A DNA stretch of 64,000 bases from Trichococcus flocculiformis (GTDB taxonomy: Bacteria > Bacillota > Bacilli > Lactobacillales > Aerococcaceae): NCBI RefSeq assembly GCF_900113645.1, contig NZ_FOQC01000005.1, positions 42,939 to 106,938 of the forward strand. Direction: 5' to 3'. The number at the start of each line of letters is the position of its first letter. Position 1 is the stretch's first letter. A model generated the notes under the pieces. The model was not told where the DNA came from, did no database searches, and saw only the letters and a list, made by a program, of their open reading frames with translations. A program made the translations under genes and the position numbers. Below are positions 1 through 8,843 of the stretch, one piece after another.

Positions 1-23
1 ATAATTGTAAGGGAAGTGTCTGG

Positions 24-1934
24 ATGAGTGCAAAAATGAACATACTTAAAGAGTTGGAAAAAGAGATGTATTTGTTCAACATCGGGGAACATCTTGAAAG
101 TTACCGCTTTTTAGGAAGTAAACAACGGACCGAAAATGGGATTGAAGGATGGCGTTTCACAGTCTGGGCACCCCATGCAAAAACTGTTTCCTTGGTCGGG
201 GATTTTACTGAATGGAAACCCGTAGAAATGCAAAAAATCGGCAAGACCGGAGGGTGGTCGCATTTTACGGGGGCTGCTGCGCAAGGAGACTGTTACAAAT
301 ATTATATCGAAGACAAAAACGGCAAGAAAAAATATAAAATCGATCCTTATTCTTTCGCGTATGAAGTTCCTCCAAAAGACGCGTCAGTTGTGTTTGACAT
401 GCCTGAGAAAAAATGGAAAGACGGCAGATGGGCGGCAAACAAAAAAAGAAAGTCCATTTATCAAAAACCGCTTAACATTTATGAAGTGCATTTCAGTTCA
501 TGGAAAAAGCATGATGATGGCAGCTGGTATTCCTTTAAAGATCTTACTGAAACGTTGATTCCATATGTGAAGGAAATGGGCTACACGCACATCGAATTCA
601 TGCCTTTGATGGAACATCCGTTGGAAGCTTCTTGGGGCTATCAAATCACCGGGTACTTCGCGGTGGCTGCGCGTTACGGGAATTTGCTTGAGCTGAGGGA
701 TTTTGTGGAAGAAGCGCATAAAGAAGGAATCGGCGTCATCATGGATTGGGTTCCCGGCCATTTCTGCAAAAATGATTATGCGTTGTCCTATTTTGATGGT
801 ACACCGACTTTTGAATATGCCGATCCGAATCGCGCCATCAACAACCGTTGGGGGACATTGAATTTTGACTTGGGAAAAGCACAAGTGCACAGCTTCTTGA
901 TTTCGAACGCCATTTTCTGGCTGCAAGAGTTCCATTTTGATGGAATCCGTGTCGATGCCGTTTCGAATATGCTTTATCTTGACTATGATGAAGGTCCATG
1001 GACACCGAATGAAGATGGCAGCAATCACAATCGCCAAGGAATCGAATTCCTCAAGAAGATGAACACAAAAGTATTCGAACGCCAGCCGGACACATACATG
1101 ATCGCGGAAGAGAGTACTGCTTGGGCCAACGTCACGAAACCAATCGAGGCAGGTGGGCTTGGGTTCAACTATAAATGGAATATGGGGTGGATGAATGATA
1201 CCTTGCGCTTCTTCGAAATGGATCCTTTGTTCCGAAAAGACAATTTCAACCTGATCACCTTTTCGTTTATGTATGCTTTCAATGAGAACTTTATACTGCC
1301 TATTTCTCATGATGAAGTGGTCCACGGGAAACAATCCCTTTTGGCCAAAATGCCGGGAGACCGCTATAAGCAATTTGCGGGCTTACGGACGCTGCAAGCC
1401 TATATGATGGCTCACCCAGGCAAAAAATTGAACTTCATGGGGAATGAAATCGGTCAATTCCTGGAATGGCGCTTCTATGATCAAATCGAATGGGGTGTCC
1501 TGAACAACGAGTTCAATCCGGAGTTCCAGCATTACATCAAAACCTTGAACCATCTTTACAAAGATACGAAAGCTTTGCATGAAGTCGATGATGCAAATAC
1601 GGGTCTGGAGCTTCTTGACGCGGACAATAACCAGGAGTCAGTCCTTTCTTTCATAAGAACTGGTGATAAACCGCGCGATTTTCTGATTGTCGTGTGCAAC
1701 TTCACGCCTGTCGAGCGACGTAAATTCCAGGTAGGCGTACCGTACGAAGGCCACTACGAAGTATTATTGAATACTGAAATGCAGGAATTCGGCGGTACAT
1801 GGACAAAAAATATTCCGGAAATGATCACCAGCCTGGACGGCATGAACCGTCAGCCTTTCTCGATCGAATTCACATTACCCGCATTAGGAGTTTTGTTCAT
1901 CAAACCAAAACGCGTTTTTGGTGTTAATAAATAG
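24..1934 (+). CDS. glgB: 1,4-alpha-glucan branching enzyme
   Basis: GlgB cuts an alpha-1,4 glucan and rejoins the piece as an alpha-1,6 branch, the branching step of glycogen synthesis in the cytoplasm. The 636-residue protein has an N-terminal CBM48-type beta domain (about 40-125), a GH13 barrel and a C-terminal all-beta domain (about 540-630). GH13 signatures are visible: DWVPGHF (241-247), GIRVDAV with nucleophile D311, AEEST with acid/base E362, and LPISHDEVVHG with D430. This matches the usual GlgB set. The start is chosen because AAGGGAAG lies 7 bases before the ATG. It is the first complete gene here; the promoter lies outside the window. It heads a glgB-C-D-A-P operon on one strand. 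Confidence 0.96.
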   Translation: MSAKMNILKELEKEMYLFNIGEHLESYRFLGSKQRTENGIEGWRFTVWAPHAKTVSLVGDFTEWKPVEMQKIGKTGGWSHFTGAAAQGDCYKYYIEDKNGKKKYKIDPYSFAYEVPPKDASVVFDMPEKKWKDGRWAANKKRKSIYQKPLNIYEVHFSSWKKHDDGSWYSFKDLTETLIPYVKEMGYTHIEFMPLMEHPLEASWGYQITGYFAVAARYGNLLELRDFVEEAHKEGIGVIMDWVPGHFCKNDYALSYFDGTPTFEYADPNRAINNRWGTLNFDLGKAQVHSFLISNAIFWLQEFHFDGIRVDAVSNMLYLDYDEGPWTPNEDGSNHNRQGIEFLKKMNTKVFERQPDTYMIAEESTAWANVTKPIEAGGLGFNYKWNMGWMNDTLRFFEMDPLFRKDNFNLITFSFMYAFNENFILPISHDEVVHGKQSLLAKMPGDRYKQFAGLRTLQAYMMAHPGKKLNFMGNEIGQFLEWRFYDQIEWGVLNNEFNPEFQHYIKTLNHLYKDTKALHEVDDANTGLELLDADNNQESVLSFIRTGDKPRDFLIVVCNFTPVERRKFQVGVPYEGHYEVLLNTEMQEFGGTWTKNIPEMITSLDGMNRQPFSIEFTLPALGVLFIKPKRVFGVNK

Positions 1935-1956
1935 ATAAACAGATAGATACGATGAG

Positions 1957-1992
1957 AAGGAGGGGAAAGGAAGAGGCATTCTTCCTGATACT
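1957..1992 (+). promoter_or_regulatory. glgC ribosome binding site with hairpin spacer
   Basis: A strong Shine-Dalgarno AAGGAGGGG (1957-1965) is 27 bases from the glgC ATG, far too long a linear distance. Between them lies a perfect 7-bp stem, AGGAAGA (1968-1974) and TCTTCCT (1980-1986), with a 5-base loop. If the stem folds, the remaining unpaired spacer is 8 bases, the ideal distance. That folding restores spacing is an inference. Confidence 0.6.
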
Positions 1993-3141
1993 ATGAAAAA
2001 TCAAATGGTAGCAATGATATTAGCCGGAGGGCAAGGAACTCGGCTTGGGAAATTGACGCGCGAAACAGCCAAACCGGCCGTTCCGTTCGGAGGAAAATAC
2101 CGAATTATCGATTTTGCTTTAAGTAACTGCGCGAACTCAGGCATCAATAAAGTCGGGGTAGTGACACAGTATCAACCTTTGGAATTGAATGAGCACATCG
2201 GCAACGGTGAATCATGGGGACTGAATGGCGGTAATGGGGGTGCTACGATTCTGCAGCCGTATTCGAGTGCTGATGGCGAAAAGTGGTTCAAGGGAACTGC
2301 GCATGCCATTTATCAAAATATCGCCTATATCGACAGATACAATCCGGAATATGTCCTGGTATTGTCCGGTGACCATATCTACAAGATGGACTACTCGCAT
2401 ATGCTGGATTTCCATAAAGCGAACCATGCCAGCTTGACTGTCGGCGTCATCCCTGTTCCGATGGAAGAAGCACCCCGCTTCGGGATCATGAATACGGATC
2501 AGACGAACCGCATCATCGAATTCGATGAGAAGCCAAAAGAGCCGAAAAGCAATTTGGCATCGATGGGTATCTACATCTTCAACTGGCAAGTGCTCCGTAA
2601 ATATTTGGTGGAGGATCAAGCGAAACAGCGTGAGATGGAAGATTTCGGCAAGAACGTCATTCCGGCCTACCTTGAGAACGGCGAAAACTGCTTTGCGTAC
2701 GCTTTCGACGGCTACTGGAAAGACGTCGGTACAATCGAAAGCCTTTGGGAAGCAAACATGGAATTTTTGGATCCTAACCATATCCTGAACATCAGGGATG
2801 AAGAGTGGCGCATCTATTCAAAAAATCCGGTATCCCCTCCACAATTCTTGACGGAGACATCCAATGTGACGGATTCCATGATAGTGGATGGTTGTTATGT
2901 AGCAGGTGAAATCACCCATTCGATCCTTTCCCAAAATGTTCGGGTCGGCAACGGATCTGTCGTGCGTGATAGTTTGATCATGGCCAATGTAACGATTGGG
3001 GAGAATGTCACAATCGAGCATGCCATCATCGGTGAAAATGCAAAAATTGCTGACAATGCCAATGTCATCGGCAAAAACGGTGAAATCGAAGTTGTCGGAT
3101 ATGCTGAAGTTATAGGAGGACTGAAAGATGAAGATGAATAG
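1993..3141 (+). CDS. glgC: glucose-1-phosphate adenylyltransferase, catalytic subunit
   Basis: GlgC makes ADP-glucose from glucose-1-phosphate and ATP, the committed step of bacterial glycogen synthesis. The 382-residue protein has the nucleotide-binding loop [12 protein letters not shown] (11-22), the conserved [15 protein letters not shown] stretch, GDHIYKMDY (126-134) and FDEKP, then a left-handed beta-helix C-terminal part with hexapeptide-like repeats (about 295-375). The loop is intact, so this is the catalytic partner of GlgD in the next gene. The ATG at 1993 fits the family N-terminus; its ribosome binding site is separated from it by a hairpin. It overlaps glgD by 14 bases, which suggests coupled translation. 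Confidence 0.96.
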   Translation: MKNQMVAMILAGGQGTRLGKLTRETAKPAVPFGGKYRIIDFALSNCANSGINKVGVVTQYQPLELNEHIGNGESWGLNGGNGGATILQPYSSADGEKWFKGTAHAIYQNIAYIDRYNPEYVLVLSGDHIYKMDYSHMLDFHKANHASLTVGVIPVPMEEAPRFGIMNTDQTNRIIEFDEKPKEPKSNLASMGIYIFNWQVLRKYLVEDQAKQREMEDFGKNVIPAYLENGENCFAYAFDGYWKDVGTIESLWEANMEFLDPNHILNIRDEEWRIYSKNPVSPPQFLTETSNVTDSMIVDGCYVAGEITHSILSQNVRVGNGSVVRDSLIMANVTIGENVTIEHAIIGENAKIADNANVIGKNGEIEVVGYAEVIGGLKDEDE

Positions 3142-4273
3142 TATCTGTGCCATATTAAACCTGACCGAGGACGAAAAAGCGTTGAAACCTTTGACGCAGG
3201 CCCGCCCGATTGCTTCACTACCGTTCGCTAGCCGTTACCGATTGATCGACTTCAATCTTTCAAGCATCAGCCATGCTGAAATCAACTCAGTGGGTATTTT
3301 CATCGCGGGCAGTGGCCGTTCAATCTATGACCATATCCGCAGTGGATCTGTATGGAACCTGGAATCCGGCTTGACAGGCGGAATCTTCACTTATTCCCAA
3401 CAATTGCTTAAAGAGATCCAAGAGCACAATGGCGACGATATGGATTACTATATGAACCATAAAGAATTCATCGCACGTTCAAAAGGCGAATACGTCATCG
3501 TGATGGGCAGCAAGATCTTGGCGAATGTCGACATCAAAGCCATCATGCAGCATCATCTGGCAAAGGATGGCGCTCTAACGGTAGTCTACAAGACCGTTCC
3601 TAGATCCTTCCTTGAAAACAGACCGGATGAAAAAGTTTTGAAGATCGATCGCGATGAATATTTGGTGCGCTTGACGGATGCCAAAGATGCACCTGAGGAT
3701 CTCGAACGTCTGGCAATATCAATGAACATGTACTTCATGAGAGCGGACAAAATGCTCGAATTGATCCAACGTGCCGAAGCGGAGGATGTGCAACTGGATT
3801 CGGGCAAACTGATCGAACATTACATGCCTGAATACCAAATCAATACTTACGAATACACAGGCTATATGGCCAATATCGATTCTATCCCTGCCTACTTCAA
3901 TGCGAATATGGAAATGCTGGAAAAGAACAAATTCTCATCTTTGTTCCACGGAAGCCAAAACGTCATCACTAAAGTGAAAAACGGGGCACCGACTTATTAT
4001 TCTAAAGAGGCCCATGTAAAAAATGCCCAATTTGCAACAGGCTGTTTTGTTGAAGGGACTGTCGAGGATTCCTTGATTTTCCGCAAAGTCAACATCGCGA
4101 AGGGTGCCGAAGTCCGCAAATCAATCATCATGCAGGGTGCAGAAATCGGTGAGGGCGCAATTCTTGAATATTGTATCCTGGACAAGAATGTGACCATCGG
4201 GCCCGGCGTGACTTTGAAAGGCACGAAAGATAATATTGTAGTGATCGAAAAAAATAAAACACTCACAGTTTAG
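3128..4273 (+). CDS. glgD: glucose-1-phosphate adenylyltransferase, GlgD-type regulatory subunit
   Basis: GlgD is the second subunit of Firmicute ADP-glucose pyrophosphorylases and forms hetero-oligomers with GlgC. The 381-residue protein keeps the overall fold, with [15 protein letters not shown] aligning to the GlgC core and a beta-helix C-terminus. The glycine-rich loop of GlgC is missing: the matching region reads [14 protein letters not shown]. Little or no catalysis alone is expected for this family. The start at 3128 has AGGAGGA 7 bases upstream and lies inside the end of glgC; an ATG two codons later is possible. The gene ends 17 bases before the chosen glgA start. Confidence 0.93.
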   Translation: MKMNSICAILNLTEDEKALKPLTQARPIASLPFASRYRLIDFNLSSISHAEINSVGIFIAGSGRSIYDHIRSGSVWNLESGLTGGIFTYSQQLLKEIQEHNGDDMDYYMNHKEFIARSKGEYVIVMGSKILANVDIKAIMQHHLAKDGALTVVYKTVPRSFLENRPDEKVLKIDRDEYLVRLTDAKDAPEDLERLAISMNMYFMRADKMLELIQRAEAEDVQLDSGKLIEHYMPEYQINTYEYTGYMANIDSIPAYFNANMEMLEKNKFSSLFHGSQNVITKVKNGAPTYYSKEAHVKNAQFATGCFVEGTVEDSLIFRKVNIAKGAEVRKSIIMQGAEIGEGAILEYCILDKNVTIGPGVTLKGTKDNIVVIEKNKTLTV

Positions 4274-4290
4274 AAAGAAGGATGCGCACG

Positions 4291-5730
4291 ATGAAAATAT
4301 TATTTGCCGCAAGTGAGGCTGCTCCTTTCTTCAAAACAGGCGGGCTCGGCGATGTCGCGTACGCACTGCCGAAGGAGTTAGTCAAACAAGGCGTGGATAT
4401 CAGGGTGGTGCTTCCGTACTATTCGACGATGCCTGCAAAATACAAAGCAGATATCAAGGAATTGCTGCATTTCCGTGTGCAAGTCGGTTGGAAAAGCATG
4501 TATTGCGGCGTGAAAACTTTGGAATTAGATGGCGTAACCTATTATTTCATCGATAATCAAGCCTATTTCGATCGTCCGTCCTTGTACGGCCAAATGGATG
4601 ATGCCGAAAGGTTCGGCTTCTTCTCGCTGGCGATCTGCGAAATGATGGAAAAAATTGATTTCATCCCGGATGTCGTCCATGTGAATGATTGGCATACCGC
4701 CATGGTTCCTGCCCTGCTAGTGGACAAATATCATTGGATCGAAGCGTATCAAGGCATCCGCAAAGTCATCACGATCCACAACATCCGTTTCCAGGGTGTC
4801 TATGATCCGTCCGTTCTTAACAGCATTTTCGGGACCGGCATGAACATCTACCATGAAGCCGGTGTGAAATATTATGACAGCGTCAATTTCATGAAAGGTG
4901 GCATCAACTTCTCTGACGTTGTCACAACTGTCAGCCCATCCTATGCCAATGAAATCCAGACACAGGAATTCGGTGAAGGCTTGGAGGGGACTTTGGAGTA
5001 CAACAGCTGGAAAATCAGAGGGATCATCAACGGAATCGATTACGATGTCAATGATCCGGAGACCGATCCGAAACTTGAATACCATTTCACAGCCGATGAT
5101 TTGACCGGTAAGGCAAAAAATAAAGCAGCCCTGCAGGAACGTTTGGGTCTGGAAGTGAATCCGGATATTCCATTAATCACGAGTGTAGGACGCTTGACTG
5201 ACCAAAAAGGCTATCAGCTTGTGCAGGAAAAAACCGAGGAACTGTTGAATGCGCGCGATGTGCAGATTGCCATTCTCGGGACCGGCGAAGAGCAATACGA
5301 GAACTCGTTCCGTTATTTTGCCGCAAAATATCCTGACCGCTTCGCGGCGGTCATCGATTTTGACATCTCCTTGGCGCAGCAGATGTACGCAGGAGCAGAT
5401 CTGTTCCTGATGCCTTCCGCTTTCGAACCATGCGGGTTATCGCAGATGATTTCGTTGCGCTACGGAACTTTGCCGATCGTACATGAAACGGGCGGTTTGA
5501 AAGACACGGTGATCCCTTACAATTCCTACACAGGAGAAGGAACCGGATTCACCTTCATTGATTTCAGCGGGTATGCACTGCTGGGAACCATCTACCGAGC
5601 GCTGGACGTATATGAAAATCAGCCGAAAGCCTGGGCAAAAATGGTGCGCGAAGCGATGAGCCAGGATTTCAGCTGGAAAGAACCGGCCAAAGATTATCTG
5701 GATGTTTATCAGTCATTAGTAAACGAATAA
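4291..5730 (+). CDS. glgA: glycogen synthase, ADP-glucose dependent (GT5)
   Basis: GlgA transfers glucose from ADP-glucose to the non-reducing end of a growing alpha-1,4 glucan. The protein begins MKILFAASEAAPF and carries the KTGGLGDV ADP-glucose binding motif (15-22), HVNDWH in the N-terminal half, and the C-terminal EPCGLSQM and ETGGLKDTV stretches typical of GT5. An ATG three codons earlier directly abuts the AAAGAAGG ribosome binding site, so the ATG at 4291, 9 bases away, is the better start and gives 479 residues, a normal length. It lies between glgD and glgP in the operon. Confidence 0.95.
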   Translation: MKILFAASEAAPFFKTGGLGDVAYALPKELVKQGVDIRVVLPYYSTMPAKYKADIKELLHFRVQVGWKSMYCGVKTLELDGVTYYFIDNQAYFDRPSLYGQMDDAERFGFFSLAICEMMEKIDFIPDVVHVNDWHTAMVPALLVDKYHWIEAYQGIRKVITIHNIRFQGVYDPSVLNSIFGTGMNIYHEAGVKYYDSVNFMKGGINFSDVVTTVSPSYANEIQTQEFGEGLEGTLEYNSWKIRGIINGIDYDVNDPETDPKLEYHFTADDLTGKAKNKAALQERLGLEVNPDIPLITSVGRLTDQKGYQLVQEKTEELLNARDVQIAILGTGEEQYENSFRYFAAKYPDRFAAVIDFDISLAQQMYAGADLFLMPSAFEPCGLSQMISLRYGTLPIVHETGGLKDTVIPYNSYTGEGTGFTFIDFSGYALLGTIYRALDVYENQPKAWAKMVREAMSQDFSWKEPAKDYLDVYQSLVNE

Positions 5731-5748
5731 GAGGAGTTGCAAACGTAA

Positions 5749-8145
5749 ATGGCATTTGATGTTCAAGAATTCAAGAAAGAATTCCAGAAGAAATTCGAGG
5801 AATTATTCGCTTACGGTTATGAGTCGGGTTCGAAAACGGAGCAGTACATCGCTCTGGGGGATTTGGTGCGGGGCCTCTACTCTGACGACTGGATTCAAAC
5901 CGTGACGGATTACAACAAGAAAAAAGAAAAACAAGTCTTTTACTTTTCCATGGAATTCCTTCCTGGAAGAATGCTGAAAAGCAATCTCCTGAACATGGGG
6001 ATAATGGACTGCGTCAAACAAGGCTTGGAAGAGCTTGGGTTGGATTTGGATGAGGTGGCGCGCGCTGAAGTCGATCCGGCTTTAGGGAACGGCGGCCTCG
6101 GAAGATTGGCTTCCTGCTTCATGGATTCGATCGCATCGACCGGACTTGCCGGCAACGGGAACGGTATCCGCTACCGGTATGGACTTTTCAAGCAAAAATT
6201 CATAAACGGTTACCAAATCGAATTGCCGGAAAACTGGCTGCGCAATCGGAACGTATGGGAAGTACGGAAAGAGAACAAAGCCGTCATCGTCCGTTTCGGC
6301 GGAGATGTCAGTTTTACGCAGGATGGGGACGGCAAGTTGCGTGTGCATCACGAAAACACCAGGGATATCCTGGCGGTTCCTTACGATACTGCTCAAATAG
6401 GCTACAACAACGGAATCATCAACAATCTGCGCCTTTGGTCAGCGGAAATTCCATACGGCGATGAGGCACATTTTTCTACAGAAGAACAGCGCGAGGAAGT
6501 CAAACGCATCACTGAGGTACTGTATCCGGACGATTCCAATTATGAGGGCCGACTTTTGCGCGTCCAACAGGAATACTTCTTCTCTTCTGCCGGCGTCCAA
6601 AGCATTGTCCGCTATTTCAAACAATTAAAGCTGGACTGGAGCCTTTTCCCGGATAAAATCGCCATCCATATCAATGACACGCATCCGACTTTAGCGATCC
6701 CTGAATTGATGCGGATCCTGTTGGATGAGGAAGAGTTGACTTGGGATCAGGCGTGGGAAATCACGAAGAAAACTGTCAGTTATACCAACCACACGATCCT
6801 CCAGGAAGCCATGGAGCGTTGGCCGGAAACGATGATTTCAGATCTGTTGCCGCGTATCTATCAGATTATCCAGGAAATCAACCGCCGTCATATCGACAAA
6901 AAGATGCCATTGTACGGTGAAGAATTAACCCAGCGCACCGCCATCATCGCAAATGGCCAGATCAAGATGGCCAATCTCGCCATCATCGGCAGCCATAGCG
7001 TAAACGGCGTCGCCAAACTGCATACGGATATACTCATGGCGGACACGCTGCATGACTTCTACGTGATGTATCCGCAAAAATTCAACAACAAAACGAATGG
7101 GATCACGCAAAGGCGTTGGGTTCAGATCGCAAATGAAAACCTGACCGAAATGCTTGATGAGACGATCGGTACGGAATGGAAGAGCGATCCGGAAGAAATC
7201 AAAGTTTTGAAGGCCCACCGTGATAACAAAATTGTTCTGGACAAACTGGAGCAAGTCAAACTGGCAAACAAAAAACGTTTCGCGGATTATGTGCTGAAAG
7301 AGATGCATATCGAAATCGACCCGAATGCTTTGTTCGACGTGCAGATCAAACGATTGCATGCTTATAAGCGCCAATTACTGAATGTGCTGCATATACTGGA
7401 CAGATATCTGCAACTGAAGGATGATCCGAAGGCAAATCTGCAGAAGCGCGTCTTCATTTTCGGTGCTAAAGCTGCCCCAAGTTATTACTACGCAAAACAA
7501 ATCATCAAACTGATCAACGCGATTGCGGATCTTGTCAACAACGACCCTGCCATCAATGACAAGATCAAGATCGTTTTCGTCGAGAACTACGGGGTATCCT
7601 TGGCGGAATTGATCATTCCGGCTGCTGATATCAGTGAACAGATTTCTCTTGCCGGCAAGGAAGCTTCAGGTACAAGCAATATGAAACTGATGTCGAACGG
7701 TGCTGTAACGATGGCTACTTTGGACGGGGCCAACGTCGAAATCCGGGACAATGTTGGTGATGAAAATATCTTCATCTTTGGCCTGAAGAGCGATGAGGTG
7801 CAAGAGTATTACCGCAATGGCGTATACAATTCAAGGGAAATCTATGAAAAGAATCCGCGTCTGAAACGGATCCTGAATCTGCTCATTGACGGGTCGATTC
7901 CTGGCGTTGAAACGGAAGGTCGCGACATCTTCGATTCGCTGGTCATGTACAATGATGAGTATTTCCTTTTGAAGGACTTCGATGGTTACCTACAAGCGCA
8001 ATATGAGGCGGATGTGGCCTTTTCCGACAGAGACAGATGGAACAGGATGGCATTGATGAATATCGCAAGCTCAGGGCCGTTTTCATCGGATTACACGATT
8101 CTGCGTTACGCAGACGAAATCTGGAAGATCAAACCGCAGTCCTGA
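5749..8145 (+). CDS. glgP: glycogen/maltodextrin phosphorylase (GT35)
   Basis: This enzyme releases glucose-1-phosphate from the ends of alpha-1,4 glucans with phosphate and a pyridoxal-phosphate cofactor. The 798-residue protein has the phosphorylase signature EASGTSNMKLMSNG, with K646 the expected PLP-binding lysine, and the conserved NGGLGRLASCF near residues 114-124. Length is normal. It is the last gene of the glg operon, after an 18-base gap and a GAGGAG ribosome binding site, and is followed by a strong hairpin. Having the degradation enzyme in the synthesis operon is common in Firmicutes and implies regulation at the level of activity. Confidence 0.95.
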   Translation: MAFDVQEFKKEFQKKFEELFAYGYESGSKTEQYIALGDLVRGLYSDDWIQTVTDYNKKKEKQVFYFSMEFLPGRMLKSNLLNMGIMDCVKQGLEELGLDLDEVARAEVDPALGNGGLGRLASCFMDSIASTGLAGNGNGIRYRYGLFKQKFINGYQIELPENWLRNRNVWEVRKENKAVIVRFGGDVSFTQDGDGKLRVHHENTRDILAVPYDTAQIGYNNGIINNLRLWSAEIPYGDEAHFSTEEQREEVKRITEVLYPDDSNYEGRLLRVQQEYFFSSAGVQSIVRYFKQLKLDWSLFPDKIAIHINDTHPTLAIPELMRILLDEEELTWDQAWEITKKTVSYTNHTILQEAMERWPETMISDLLPRIYQIIQEINRRHIDKKMPLYGEELTQRTAIIANGQIKMANLAIIGSHSVNGVAKLHTDILMADTLHDFYVMYPQKFNNKTNGITQRRWVQIANENLTEMLDETIGTEWKSDPEEIKVLKAHRDNKIVLDKLEQVKLANKKRFADYVLKEMHIEIDPNALFDVQIKRLHAYKRQLLNVLHILDRYLQLKDDPKANLQKRVFIFGAKAAPSYYYAKQIIKLINAIADLVNNDPAINDKIKIVFVENYGVSLAELIIPAADISEQISLAGKEASGTSNMKLMSNGAVTMATLDGANVEIRDNVGDENIFIFGLKSDEVQEYYRNGVYNSREIYEKNPRLKRILNLLIDGSIPGVETEGRDIFDSLVMYNDEYFLLKDFDGYLQAQYEADVAFSDRDRWNRMALMNIASSGPFSSDYTILRYADEIWKIKPQS

Positions 8146-8160
8146 TCAAACATTAACTAA

Positions 8161-8199
8161 AAGCAAGGGCTGCCCCGAAAAATGGGGTAGCCCTTGCTT
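8161..8199 (+). terminator. glg operon terminator
   Basis: A 16-bp stem (8161-8176 with 8184-8199, one G-T wobble) and 7-base loop lie 15 bases after glgP. The U-tract is weak, so the call rests on the strong stem and position. Confidence 0.75.
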
Positions 8200-8226
8200 G
8201 TGGTTTAGCGGTGTAATTCCCGACAA

Positions 8227-8246
8227 AAAAAGCCCTGATCAGGGGC
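8227..8246 (-). terminator. terminator of the minus-strand gene at 8269-8631
   Basis: Read on the minus strand, the palindrome CCCTGATCAGGG (8233-8244) is followed by seven T residues, 22 bases after the stop codon. The stem is short. Confidence 0.6.
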
Positions 8247-8268
8247 GTGGTGTTGCGTCAACGATTCG

Positions 8269-8631
8269 TTATTTATCTATTTCACGTTTGAAGTAGAATT
8301 CTTGTTCTTCCGCCTCATCATAGATGGTTAGTGTAGGGGATGTGTCTTTTTTAAGAATCAAATAATAGCCGAAATGGTCGCGGAAGACCAATTCATTGGG
8401 CTTGGCTTCTTCGAGAGTCGCCTTTAATTTTTTGTTGTTCAGGAGAATTTCCAGATTATCAGTAATTTCAACCTTCAAGGACTGTGCGTCGTTTTTCCAG
8501 GTGCCGATGTAAGGGGTATACGTTGTTGATGGGCTTTTAGCGGCATTGCGATTTGACTTGAACAAAGCAGAGCTGATGCTTGCGATTACGGACAATCCGA
8601 CGACGATCCTCCAAGGATTATTTTTTTTCAC
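8269..8631 (-). CDS. small membrane-anchored or secreted protein, possibly DUF4828-like
   Basis: This is a 120-residue protein of unknown function. It begins MKKNNPWRIVVGL, with a short basic N-terminus and one hydrophobic segment (about 6-23), followed by a Ser/Thr-rich linker and a compact beta-rich domain starting YIGTWKNDAQSLKVEI and ending EEQEFYFKREIDK. The arrangement suggests a membrane anchor or signal peptide with an extracytoplasmic domain. The style resembles DUF4828 proteins of lactic acid bacteria, but that link is from memory and weak. The GTG at 8631 is chosen because GGGAGG sits 10 bases upstream; an earlier GTG overlaps that site. It stands alone, convergent with the glg operon. 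Confidence 0.7.
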   Translation of the reverse strand: MKKNNPWRIVVGLSVIASISSALFKSNRNAAKSPSTTYTPYIGTWKNDAQSLKVEITDNLEILLNNKKLKATLEEAKPNELVFRDHFGYYLILKKDTSPTLTIYDEAEEQEFYFKREIDK

Positions 8632-8744
8632 TGATTTGAAACCTCCCACATTAAGTTAACTCATAGTATATTCCTTTTTTTGCAAATGGCCATAGTATTA
8701 ACAATACAAATATGTTACAAATGATGTAAAGTTTGAAAAGGTAA

Positions 8745-8773
8745 TTGCCATAGGCGTGATATGATGCTATTCT
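8745..8773 (+). promoter_or_regulatory. putative aspartokinase promoter
   Basis: TTGCCA (8745-8750) and TATTCT (8768-8773) are separated by 17 bases, about 70 bases before the aspartokinase start. No lysine riboswitch or T-box leader is evident in the short leader. Confidence 0.4.
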
Positions 8774-8843
8774 AAAGCATAAATGAAAATACAATTACAA
8801 AATTAAAAATTCATTAAAGAAATCAAGCGAGGAAGTGTTCGGT

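Noticed and set aside
498..1373. Long open frame (291 codons) antisense to glgB
   Set aside because: It mirrors the reading frame of an intact, highly conserved enzyme, has no ribosome binding site and encodes no recognisable domain. Similar long antisense frames lie under serine hydroxymethyltransferase, gpmI, rnr and others.
8650..8843. Lysine riboswitch or T-box upstream of aspartokinase
   Set aside because: The predicted leader after the promoter is only about 65 bases and shows no terminator or conserved riboswitch core.
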